A DNA stretch of 64,000 nt, taken from Lysobacterales bacterium. Its GTDB lineage: Bacteria > Pseudomonadota > Gammaproteobacteria > Xanthomonadales > SZUA-38. The notes beneath the pieces were generated by a model. It ran no database searches, was not told where the DNA came from, and was given only the letters and a program-made list of their open reading frames with translations. Positions 8,330 through 15,962 of this stretch are shown one piece after another (position 1 is the stretch's first letter; the number at the start of each line of letters is the position of its first letter). The DNA lies in the NCBI GenBank assembly GCA_028285525.1, contig JANQOZ010000015.1, positions 115,590 through 179,589 on the forward strand, given 5' to 3'. A program made the position numbers and the translations under genes.

Positions 8330-9316
8330 TCAGGCTGCGTTAGGCGCCCAGGCAACCTCGCGGATTTCACCCAGTTCCCGGTTCATTTTTTGCCAACGCC
8401 TGCCGCCATCCTCGCTGCGATAGATCTGCCCAAAAATCGTGATGAAAAAGATCAGCATGGGGTCGGCCGGATTCACGGCGAAAGACCAGATTGTGCTGTT
8501 GACCGGCTCGGAGAGTTCAGCCTGGATCCACGTCTGGCCATGGTCCTCGCTGATCAGGCAGACGCCGGCTTCACCCGAGGGTTTGTCGCCGACCGACGCC
8601 AGAATCACGCCGCTGTTGTCGGCCCGTTGCTTGATGCTTCGCCAGTAGGGCCAGGGTGCAATCGATTCGGGAACGGGGACCGGCCGCCAGGTCTCGCCGT
8701 TGTCCTCGCTGCGATGCAGGCCCGCTTCGGTGGAGCACAGGATGGTTCGGCTGCCGTCGTCGCTATCGAGAAACACCACGTCGTGGGTATCGCAGTCGAG
8801 CAGGCCGTCGATCAGGCGCACCCAGGTCCGGCCCCGGTCGGTCGATCGAAACACGCCGTCGATCTCGATGGTGATCCAGATGGTGTCGGCGTCACGCGGG
8901 TCGAAGTGAATCGAGGTCACGCGGGTGGTGTTGATAAACCAGCATTCTGCAGCGGCATTCAGCTGGCTGCGGCGCCAGCTCTTACCGTCGTCTTCGGAAA
9001 GGAAAATCTCCGCAGGCCGCGTGCCGCAGACGATGGTTTCCGGACGCCGCGGGTCGCGTTCGATTTTGAGGATCTGCAGGTCGTCCATCGGTGAGGGGAT
9101 ATAGTCGAAGCGTCCCGTATCGGATCGATAGCGATACAGCCCCTGGTCGGTTCCCGCGAGCAGCTCACCCGGTCGCTCGGGATGCGTGGCAAGACTCCAA
9201 CATCTCGCTTCGTTGTAGAAACCTCCCAGCGGCGTAAGCAGTCGGCTCCAGCTTTGGCCCTCGCTGTGGCTGAACCAGACAGACTGCATGGTTGCGGTGT
9301 AGGCGCTGTACTGCAC
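8330..9316 (-). CDS. BNR/Asp-box repeat beta-propeller protein (sialidase/Vps10-like fold)
   Basis: 328 residues containing at least five Asp boxes of the form S.D.G..W: SEDDGKSW, STDRGRTW, SEDNGETW, SEDHGQTW and SEDGGRRW. A sixth degenerate copy near the N-terminus reads SHSEGQSW. These mark a beta-propeller as in sialidases, Vps10 and photosystem assembly factors. No signal peptide is visible, so a cytoplasmic role is likely. The arginine triad of true sialidases is not obvious, so no glycosidase activity is claimed. It lies 14 bases downstream of the tautomerase-like gene in the GPH transporter operon. Lactone hydrolysis, as in other propeller enzymes, is one possibility (speculation). Confidence 0.8.
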   Translation of the reverse strand: MQYSAYTATMQSVWFSHSEGQSWSRLLTPLGGFYNEARCWSLATHPERPGELLAGTDQGLYRYRSDTGRFDYIPSPMDDLQILKIERDPRRPETIVCGTRPAEIFLSEDDGKSWRRSQLNAAAECWFINTTRVTSIHFDPRDADTIWITIEIDGVFRSTDRGRTWVRLIDGLLDCDTHDVVFLDSDDGSRTILCSTEAGLHRSEDNGETWRPVPVPESIAPWPYWRSIKQRADNSGVILASVGDKPSGEAGVCLISEDHGQTWIQAELSEPVNSTIWSFAVNPADPMLIFFITIFGQIYRSEDGGRRWQKMNRELGEIREVAWAPNAA

Positions 9317-9330
9317 GTCTTTATCCCTGC

Positions 9331-9525
9331 TTATGGATCCGGCTTGAAATCGACGGTCTTGCCGGCCACACCGTAGTTGGTGACCGGCAGATCGTGGATG
9401 ATGACCCGCACGTGTTCCGGCTTGGCCGGCAGTTCGTTCACCACCGCGTCGGTTAGAGCTTTAATCAAACGCGCCTTGGTTTCCGCGCTGCGTCCCTCAA
9501 AAATACTGAGCGTCACTACCGCCAT
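9331..9525 (-). CDS. 4-oxalocrotonate-tautomerase-like protein lacking the N-terminal proline
   Basis: 64 residues, the standard length for 4-OT subunits. IFEGRSAETKARLIKALTDAV followed by VRVIIHDLP fits the beta-alpha-beta family fold. Canonical members begin Met-Pro, and the exposed Pro1 is the catalytic base. Here the second codon is GCG, so the mature N-terminus after Met removal would be Ala. Arg11 (GRS) is kept. It could be a tautomerase with altered chemistry or a structural subunit. A TATCTCCTG segment just upstream gives a good ribosome binding site (AGGAG on the coding strand) and fixes this start. Confidence 0.85.
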   Translation of the reverse strand: MAVVTLSIFEGRSAETKARLIKALTDAVVNELPAKPEHVRVIIHDLPVTNYGVAGKTVDFKPDP

Positions 9526-9554
9526 AGATATCTCCTGAACATGATGAAGCGGGA

Positions 9555-10934
9555 TTAAGCGGGCTGCTGGCCCCGCCGGTCGGCAATCTCACGAACCATC
9601 TGCTGGTGTTCCCGCGTGTTGAACGGGAAGAATAGGATCACCACCGCGGAGGCGAGAAAACCGACGACGGGTACGAGCGTCATGATCTGACGCATCCCCG
9701 TCAGGGTCTCCGCGCTCTGGTCCACGTTGGCCACAAAGCCGATCTGCTCCAGCAGCAGCGCCAGTACCCAGGTGCCGACGGCGAGCGACGTTTTGTTGGC
9801 CAGCGACACCAGGCCAAAAAGCGGTGCTTCGACCCGATGATGGCTTTTCCATTCTCCGTAGTCGGCCGAGTCGGCCACCATGGCGTAAAACGTCATCAGA
9901 AAACCGTGGATACCCACGCCGCTGACAAACAGGACCCCCACCATGGCGGGTACCGATCGAAGGTCGGCAAAGTAGATGGTGAGCAGTCCGGCAGAGGCGG
10001 TAAAGCAGCCGGCGATCCAGACAAATTTTTTGCTGGTCCGGTGCGCGATCGGTACCCAGAAGGCGGGCGAAAGGATGCCGGCAATGGCGATCGCCGACAG
10101 CGCCCAGCGCGCGGCGTCGCGGTCGCCGATGTCGTACTTGAACAGGTAGACGATCGACTTATTAAGGATGCTATAGCAGCCGGTAAACAGCAGCACGCCA
10201 AGAAAAATCAGCAGGAAGGCGCGGTTGGCGACCAGGGCTTTGATCATGTCGCTTGCCTTGACCGGCGGCCGGCGCTCCGCCTCTGGCGTGACCCTCTCGT
10301 GCGTGCAGGCAAAGCAGATCCACAGCGCCAATATGGCCAGCGTGGCGCACACCAGCGCAACCCGAAGGAAGCCGACCGCTTCCTGTTCCCCGCCAAAGTA
10401 GGTCACTGCGGGCAAGCCGAAGAATGAGATCGACAGGGAGGCGAGCGAGATGAAAACGCTTTTGACTCCGGCGATGCTCGCGCGCTCGTTGGCGTCGGTC
10501 GACAGCCGCGCGATGAGTCCGGTGTACGGGATATAGATGGCGGTGTAGCAGGTGCGGAACACGATGTGCAGCACGAGCGCCCACACGAACAGGTTGCCGC
10601 CAGTAAGGTCCGGTGCATACCAAAGGGCGGCAAAGCTGGCGGAAAAGGGGATGGCTGCAAGCAGGAGGTAGGGGCGATATTTGCCCCAGCGTGTCCGGGT
10701 TTTTTCGATCAACCAACCCATGACCGGATCGGTAACGCCGTCCCACATCGAGGCGAGGAAGAAGATCAGACCGGCCTGGGTCGGGCTCAGACCCAGCACG
10801 TCCGTGTAGAAGTACAGCAGGTAGAATGACAGCATCATCCAGGCGAGGAACACCCCGTAGATGCCCGTTGCGTAGCCTATTTTGCCGCCGATGCTCAGCT
10901 GAGCACCGTGGCCTGTCGTCTGCTGGCCTGACAA
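9555..10934 (-). CDS. MFS transporter of the glycoside-pentoside-hexuronide (GPH/MelB) family
   Basis: 459 residues with about twelve hydrophobic segments. The N-terminal part has the family features YFYTDVLGLSP and the conserved DGVTDPVMGWLIEKTRTRWGK segment, with the acidic residues that bind the coupling cation in MelB. The family moves sugars, glucuronides and related polar compounds with Na+ or H+. It is the first gene of a leftward operon with a tautomerase-like, a BNR and an uncharacterised gene. Two palindromic operator-like elements lie upstream (10949 and 11119). The substrate may be a glycosylated or uronic-acid-like form of the compound catabolised by this island (inference). Confidence 0.9.
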   Translation of the reverse strand: MSGQQTTGHGAQLSIGGKIGYATGIYGVFLAWMMLSFYLLYFYTDVLGLSPTQAGLIFFLASMWDGVTDPVMGWLIEKTRTRWGKYRPYLLLAAIPFSASFAALWYAPDLTGGNLFVWALVLHIVFRTCYTAIYIPYTGLIARLSTDANERASIAGVKSVFISLASLSISFFGLPAVTYFGGEQEAVGFLRVALVCATLAILALWICFACTHERVTPEAERRPPVKASDMIKALVANRAFLLIFLGVLLFTGCYSILNKSIVYLFKYDIGDRDAARWALSAIAIAGILSPAFWVPIAHRTSKKFVWIAGCFTASAGLLTIYFADLRSVPAMVGVLFVSGVGIHGFLMTFYAMVADSADYGEWKSHHRVEAPLFGLVSLANKTSLAVGTWVLALLLEQIGFVANVDQSAETLTGMRQIMTLVPVVGFLASAVVILFFPFNTREHQQMVREIADRRGQQPA

Positions 10935-10948
10935 AAGAATCCCTCAAG

Positions 10949-10959
10949 TTGTCGGACAA
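10949..10959. promoter_or_regulatory. Perfect palindrome TTGTC-G-GACAA, candidate operator
   Basis: An 11-base perfect inverted repeat 15 bases upstream of the GPH transporter start. TTGTC/GACAA arms are typical of GntR-family operators. Its closeness to the start suggests repression. Confidence 0.4.
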
Positions 10960-11118
10960 ATTATGAACGACGCCGCTGGGGCTGACAACGTGTGATGCGG
11001 CGGAAGTGGCAGGAAATCCCCTAAAAATTGACGTTTTTATGGGAAAAACCGCAAGCATTGGCGTCAAATCGGTCAAAAAACAGCCGGCTCGTCTGCGATA
11101 GAAAGCTTACGCCCTGGC

Positions 11119-11138
11119 AAATTTGACTAGACAAATTT
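11119..11138. promoter_or_regulatory. 20-base perfect inverted repeat between transporter and RidA genes
   Basis: AAATTTG and CAAATTT flank ACTAGA. The core TTGACTAGACAA resembles the 12-mers at 1849 and 4543. It lies 48 bases upstream of the RidA start and about 185 upstream of the transporter, a good place for a shared operator. Confidence 0.45.
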
Positions 11139-11185
11139 TGAGTGGGATCGTGTCGAGAACCCGGTTAAGTGAGTGAGCAAAAGCC

Positions 11186-11662
11186 ATGAGCAAGATTGAA
11201 AACCGCCTGGCCGAGCTCGGGCTGACTCTGCCCGAGCCGCTGGTCCTGCCGAGCCCTAATCGAACCAGCGGAGTGCTGGTCGGCAGCATGCTGTACCTCA
11301 GCGGTCACGGCGCCGCGCTGCTGGAAGATGACACGGTGATGCGCGCCGGCAAGCTGGGAGACGCGGTGTCCCAGGAAGAGGGCTACCGCACCGCTCGGGC
11401 GCTGGCGCTGAAGATGATGGCAACGGTCAAGCACCATGTCGGGGACCTCGATAGGGTGGAGCGCATCGTTAAGATTCTGGGCATGATCAACGCCGTGCCG
11501 GAGTTTGAAACGCACAACAAGGTGCTGGACGGCGCATCGGACCTGCTGTTTGAGGCGTTTGGTCCCGAGGTCGGCTGCCACGGCCGTTCGTCGGTGGGTG
11601 TGGTGGGTCTCGTCGGTAACCAGCCGGTTGAAATCGAAGGCATCTTTCTGATTCGGATCTAG
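11186..11662 (+). CDS. RidA/YjgF-family protein
   Basis: 158 residues. LYLSGHGA at 37-43 and a C-terminal CHGRSSVGV place it in the RidA (YjgF/YER057c/UK114) superfamily. Arg134 corresponds to the conserved arginine that binds the carboxylate of enamine or imine intermediates. It is longer than classical RidA (about 130) and belongs with the YjgF_endoribonc_like_1 type. Members deaminate reactive imines or act on ring-opened products in aromatic catabolism. The sulfatase gene follows 33 bases downstream on the same strand, so the two are probably cotranscribed. Confidence 0.88.
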   Translation: MSKIENRLAELGLTLPEPLVLPSPNRTSGVLVGSMLYLSGHGAALLEDDTVMRAGKLGDAVSQEEGYRTARALALKMMATVKHHVGDLDRVERIVKILGMINAVPEFETHNKVLDGASDLLFEAFGPEVGCHGRSSVGVVGLVGNQPVEIEGIFLIRI

Positions 11663-11695
11663 GTGTCCGCCGCAGGAATCCTTTGGAGGAAGTTC

Positions 11696-13924
11696 ATGAG
11701 CATCACGCGACGACGATTTTTGAAAGGGACCGCCGCAGGTGCGGCACTGCCAGCCGCCCTCGCCGAAACCTCGCCGGCTGCGATAGTCGATCCCGGCTGG
11801 CGATCCCGAGGCATCAAGCGCCCGCCGAACATCATCCTGGCCGTGCTCGACGACGTCGGCTTCTCGGACCTGGGCTGCTACGGCGCTGAGCATCGAACGC
11901 CCTGCATGGATGAGCTGGCAAGCCAGGGCACGCGGTTCAACAATTTTCACGTCACTGCGCTTTGCGCTCCCACCCGCGCGTGCCTGCTGACAGGACGCAA
12001 CGCCCACGCGGTGGGGGTCGGCAATATTGCGGAGTGGGGGCGGGACCATCCCGGCTACCGGGGCTGGATACGTCAGGACGCGATGACGCTGGCGGAGATG
12101 CTTAGGCCCGCCGGCTATTCGACGTTTGCCACGGGCAAGTGGCATCTGTCGTCGCTGGCCGATCAGAACGGCACCGGGCCGTTTGATCACTGGCCTCTGG
12201 GCCGGGGCTTCGATCGCTGGTATGGGTTTCACGGTAACGCGATGGACCACTGGCACCCGGAGATGTTCGAGGACAATTCGCCGGCGTACCCGGACAAGAG
12301 CGACGACTATCATCTGAGCGCTGACCTGGTGGCGCGGTCCCGTCAGTACCTGGCTGACCACCTGGCCGCTACCCCTGACAACCCGTTTTTCCTTTACCTC
12401 GCTTTTGGCGCCATGCATTTCCCGCTGCACGCGCCGGCGGTCGACATCGAACGCTATCGCGGCCGTTACGATCAAGGCTGGGACGCGCTGCGCCAGGCGC
12501 GCTTCGAACGTCAGCTAGCGCTGGGCATTGTGCCCGAGGGCACCCGCTTGGCCCCACGTAATCCTGACGTTCCGGCGTGGGGTGACCTGACCGATGCACA
12601 GCGGCGCCTGGCCGCGCGCGGACAGGAGGTCTATGCGGGTTTCCTGGAGCACACCGACCGGCAGCTTCGTCTGCTGGTCGACTTTCTCAAAGCGGAAGGG
12701 CAGTTCGATAACACGATCCTGATGGTCCTGTCGGACAACGGCGCAGCCGCGGGCGGACCGATCGAAGGCCGTCTGGACGTGCGGCGCCACGCCTACCTGG
12801 GTGAAGCGCCGATCGAAGAGTTCCTGGACGACATCGACCTCTTCGGCACCGACGCCTCCTACGGGTCGTATTCGCGTGGCTGGTCGCAGGCCAGCAATAC
12901 GCCGCTCAAGTGGTACAAATCGGATACTTATGAGGGCGGCATCCGGTCGCCGCTGATCGTGAGCTGGCCCGAAGGTCAGCTGCCTCAGGGGCAGATCAAT
13001 CCGCAGTATCACCACGTCATCGACATCGTCCCGACACTGCTGAACATGATCGAAAAACCGCTGCCCGAGTCGTTCAGGGGTGGCGCGCCGCTCCCGATCC
13101 AGGGCGTGAGCTTCGCCTACAGCTTCGATACGCCAACCGCCGAAACGCGCAAAAAAGTGCAGTACTTCGAAACGCTGGGCGACCGGGCCATCTGGGCGGA
13201 CGGCTGGAAAGCCGTGGCCCGACACAAGCCTGGCGAGCCGTTCGAAAACGATCGCTGGGAGCTCTACCACGCGGCGGAGGACTTTGCGGAAACGCGCAAC
13301 CTCGCGGCCGAACAGCCGCAGCGGCTGAAGGAGCTGATCGCGCTGTGGCGCTCCGAGGCAGAGCGCTACGACGTGCTGCCGATGGACGACGACACGCTGA
13401 CGCTTTACCAGAACGCCGTGCCCGCGCCTCGGGCAACCTACGTGTTCTACCCGGGAATGACCCGGCTGGATCGTCTCAGTGCGCCGGATATCTATCGGTT
13501 CGACTCAACCACTACCGCGCACGTCGAGCTCGCAGACGATCGGGCCAGCGGTGTGTTGCTCGCCGCCGGCGACTCGAGCTGTGGGTTTGAGCTGTATATG
13601 CAGTTCGGGTACCTGCACTTTGTTTATGTGTATACCCGGAACGAGATTTACCGGCTCCGTTCAGATCAGCGCATTCCGGCGGGGCAGCACCTGATTGCGC
13701 TCGCCATCAGCAAAACCGGGGATAGCAGCAGCACGGCCCGGATGACCGTGGATCGGGAGCCGGTAGCGGAAGGGTCGCTGGACCGGATGTGGCCCATCTA
13801 CGCGCCCAACTCGGGCATCCGTTGTGGCGAGAATCGCCACGCGCCCATCAGCCGCGCCTATCGACAGCCCTTTGTTTTTGATCACAAGCTGCACCGGATC
13901 ATCGTGGACGTCGCGATGGGCTGA
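11696..13924 (+). CDS. Tat-exported arylsulfatase-type sulfatase with C-terminal beta domain
   Basis: 742 residues from ATG 11696, which follows GGAGGAAG; an upstream GTG at 11663 lacks this and would bury the signal. The N-terminus has a twin-arginine motif (TRRRFLKG) followed by an alanine-rich stretch. The type I sulfatase signature is CAPTR with Cys90, the residue turned into formylglycine. Metal ligands are visible in LDDVGF (51-55) and further on in LSDNGA. The family hydrolyses sulfate esters or sulfamates in the periplasm. Residues about 590-742 form a separate beta-rich domain. In this island it may desulfate a sulfated phenol or sugar conjugate before uptake (inference). No formylglycine-generating enzyme gene is present in the window. 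Confidence 0.9.
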   Translation: MSITRRRFLKGTAAGAALPAALAETSPAAIVDPGWRSRGIKRPPNIILAVLDDVGFSDLGCYGAEHRTPCMDELASQGTRFNNFHVTALCAPTRACLLTGRNAHAVGVGNIAEWGRDHPGYRGWIRQDAMTLAEMLRPAGYSTFATGKWHLSSLADQNGTGPFDHWPLGRGFDRWYGFHGNAMDHWHPEMFEDNSPAYPDKSDDYHLSADLVARSRQYLADHLAATPDNPFFLYLAFGAMHFPLHAPAVDIERYRGRYDQGWDALRQARFERQLALGIVPEGTRLAPRNPDVPAWGDLTDAQRRLAARGQEVYAGFLEHTDRQLRLLVDFLKAEGQFDNTILMVLSDNGAAAGGPIEGRLDVRRHAYLGEAPIEEFLDDIDLFGTDASYGSYSRGWSQASNTPLKWYKSDTYEGGIRSPLIVSWPEGQLPQGQINPQYHHVIDIVPTLLNMIEKPLPESFRGGAPLPIQGVSFAYSFDTPTAETRKKVQYFETLGDRAIWADGWKAVARHKPGEPFENDRWELYHAAEDFAETRNLAAEQPQRLKELIALWRSEAERYDVLPMDDDTLTLYQNAVPAPRATYVFYPGMTRLDRLSAPDIYRFDSTTTAHVELADDRASGVLLAAGDSSCGFELYMQFGYLHFVYVYTRNEIYRLRSDQRIPAGQHLIALAISKTGDSSSTARMTVDREPVAEGSLDRMWPIYAPNSGIRCGENRHAPISRAYRQPFVFDHKLHRIIVDVAMG

Positions 13925-13925
13925 T

Positions 13926-13946
13926 GCCCCATGCTCAGCCTGGGGC
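13926..13946. terminator. Hairpin between convergent sulfatase and NTF2 genes
   Basis: GCCCCA and TGGGGC flank a 9-base loop immediately after the sulfatase stop. No T-run follows on either strand, so it may stabilise transcript ends rather than terminate. Confidence 0.25.
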
Positions 13947-13958
13947 GGGTCAACGGGT

Positions 13959-14969
13959 TCAGCGGTGGCGAAGCGTCCTGCCGATGATGTCCACCCCCTG
14001 CTGCAACAGCCAGTAGGGCAGATCGATCAGCACCCAGTTCTCGGCCAGCTTCTCACCCTCGCGGCGGTAGATGTCCACCACGCGCATGTCGATCCGCTTA
14101 TCGCAGCCCGGCATGCCGAGGAAGCCGCCAGTGGGGGTCATGGTGAGATTGGGCCAGCCGAACCAGCAGGCATAGCGGCCCTCGGCAAACCGGCAGACGT
14201 GCCCGTTGAGCACGATGTTGTCCAGCGCTTCCCGAAAGGGGTACTGGTGCTGCTCCTGGTAGCGTGGAATCGTGTGGGTGGTGCCGATGCCGCTGGGGCC
14301 GTACCAAGTCATGTTGTCGTGCCAGGTTCGCTGCAGCAGCTCGGGCGGCACCCGTGTGCCGTACGATTCCTGCAGATCATCTTTCATCTGCGTGACGAGC
14401 GCGAGCGTCTGCTCACCCTCAGCCGCCGACTGGGGTTCCAGCAGCAGGCCGTCGTGGGTCTGTGGGCCGGGCACCAGAATGTCGGCGCCGGTTTGAGGCG
14501 GCAGCGGATCGAACCCGGCCTGCCGCATGGCGCCGATCACGTCACAGAAGAAGCCGGTCTCGACAATCTTGCCGTCGTGCACGCGGTTGAAGTCCGCGAA
14601 CCGCAGGTAGAGCAGCTTGCCGGTGGGCGGAATGCCGAGCCAGGGTTCGTCAAAAAGGCCTACGAGGTGTCCCATGGAGCACACCCATTCACCGCCATCG
14701 CCGACCACGTTGTGGCCTGCCATAAAGATGTCGGTGCGACGCTGAACCGGTCCCAGAGCGCGCCACAGCGGCTCCCAGACGTTGGCGGCAACCTCGCCGG
14801 GGCCGTCGATTTCATTGAAGGGGTGAACGCCCCGAAAGCGATAGTCCGGCGCCATGTAGTCATTGAGAACGGCCGCCATCTCGGCAGGCGCCGCCTGGTC
14901 TAGCGCCGCGTAGAAACGCAGCACCTGTTCCTTATTGGCCTTGGTATAGCTGGCTTGGGCGTCACTCAT
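13959..14969 (-). CDS. Two-domain NTF2/SnoaL-like protein (first of an adjacent pair)
   Basis: 336 residues made of two NTF2-like cone folds. The first covers about 15-160 (VLRFYAALDQ, YMAPDYRFRG, HNVVGDGGEWVCSMGHLVG). The second covers about 195-330 (WHDNMTWYGPSGIGTT, CWFGWPNLTMTPTGGFLG, RIDMRVVDIYRREGEKLAENWV). The SnoaL family includes polyketide cyclases, hydrolases, isomerases and aldolase-like enzymes, as well as non-enzymatic members. The start codon overlaps the stop of the upstream partner gene (TGATG), which shows translational coupling. The two products probably work together, perhaps as a hetero-oligomer. The reaction is unknown; a dehydratase or hydratase role in the island is one idea (inference). 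Confidence 0.85.
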   Translation of the reverse strand: MSDAQASYTKANKEQVLRFYAALDQAAPAEMAAVLNDYMAPDYRFRGVHPFNEIDGPGEVAANVWEPLWRALGPVQRRTDIFMAGHNVVGDGGEWVCSMGHLVGLFDEPWLGIPPTGKLLYLRFADFNRVHDGKIVETGFFCDVIGAMRQAGFDPLPPQTGADILVPGPQTHDGLLLEPQSAAEGEQTLALVTQMKDDLQESYGTRVPPELLQRTWHDNMTWYGPSGIGTTHTIPRYQEQHQYPFREALDNIVLNGHVCRFAEGRYACWFGWPNLTMTPTGGFLGMPGCDKRIDMRVVDIYRREGEKLAENWVLIDLPYWLLQQGVDIIGRTLRHR

Positions 14970-15952
14970 CAGCTCAGCGCCTGACTCAGGACCGCGAGGT
15001 CATCAAAGATCGTCATTTCTATGGCTACCCGTCCTGCGATACAGCGCCAGTGGGAAACCCCCATGATAAACAGGGGTCGGCCGCTCGGCTCAACCTCCAT
15101 GACGGCGCCGCTGTGGGTGCCGGCCACGCTCCAGCGAACGGCGATGTCCATGCCGTTGCTGGAAAACGGCTGCGCGGCCACGTGGTCGACGCTGTACTGA
15201 AGGTCTGGCCCCAGGATCTGGCGCAGCGACTGGTAGTACGCAAACACCTCGTCGCGCCCCGAAAAATGGCGGAAGGGCGAGCGATGCAGCACGCTGTAGG
15301 GCGCATGACACCGGTCGAACTCTGCCCGGTCGCCGTCCCAGCAGCTTCTGAGTACCCGCCAGGCAAACGCTTCCGGATCCTCGGCTGGAGATGCCTGTGA
15401 ACTCGCCGCCGGAAGATCCTGCTGTCTCACTCTTTCGGCTTCACTCTCCAGCCAGGCACTCAGCTCATCGCTGCGCTCGGCCGCAAGCTGGCGAGCCGCC
15501 GGAATCGGCTCAGCGCCGAGCTGCGTTGCGAGGGTCATGCTGTCGCGCACCAGCCACTCTTTCGTGATCACCCCGTCTTCCACCACGCAGTCGGCGATGT
15601 TGGTCATGCGCACCGGGTTTCCGGTGGCGGGCCCGTAGCGGGTGGCGCCGCGATTGGTCATGCGGCTGAGCAGCCGATGCGAGGAGTAGTAGCCTTCGGC
15701 CTTGCTGCCCGACCAGATCACGTTCTCGGCGAGCAACAGGCGGTCCGGAAAAGCCTCTAGCGTCTGCCAGGTCTGGTGAATCACCGACGCGCTGCCGCGG
15801 GTGATCCCGTCGAGACCGTAGATGACGCAGTCGGGTGCGTAGTACTGATCGATCAGCTCGACGCCCCGCTCCTCCCAGATCTCGAAAGTGATCCCCAGGA
15901 TGTAGTCGACGATATCTGAGTCGGCGCCGTAAGCGCCTTTGCGTGGCTTCAT
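14969..15952 (-). CDS. Two-domain NTF2/SnoaL-like protein (second of the pair)
   Basis: 327 residues. The N-terminal domain (about 15-160; FEIWEERGVELIDQYYAPDCVIYGLDG, then SSHRLLSRMTNRGA) and the C-terminal domain (about 200-320; AFAWRVLRSCWDGD, RSPFRHFSGRDEVFAYYQSLRQ) are each NTF2-like. They are joined by a charged helical linker. It is divergent in sequence from its neighbour but has the same architecture. It lies 10 bases from the upstream cupin gene and is coupled to the downstream SnoaL gene, so cupin and both SnoaL genes form one operon transcribed from near 17060. The substrate is unknown. Confidence 0.85.
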   Translation of the reverse strand: MKPRKGAYGADSDIVDYILGITFEIWEERGVELIDQYYAPDCVIYGLDGITRGSASVIHQTWQTLEAFPDRLLLAENVIWSGSKAEGYYSSHRLLSRMTNRGATRYGPATGNPVRMTNIADCVVEDGVITKEWLVRDSMTLATQLGAEPIPAARQLAAERSDELSAWLESEAERVRQQDLPAASSQASPAEDPEAFAWRVLRSCWDGDRAEFDRCHAPYSVLHRSPFRHFSGRDEVFAYYQSLRQILGPDLQYSVDHVAAQPFSSNGMDIAVRWSVAGTHSGAVMEVEPSGRPLFIMGVSHWRCIAGRVAIEMTIFDDLAVLSQALS

Positions 15953-15962
15953 GAGATTCGTA

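Noticed and set aside
11165..12475. 436-codon minus-strand frame across RidA and sulfatase
   Set aside because: Both plus-strand genes have clear family motifs; the antisense protein is low-complexity Arg/His/Gln-rich.
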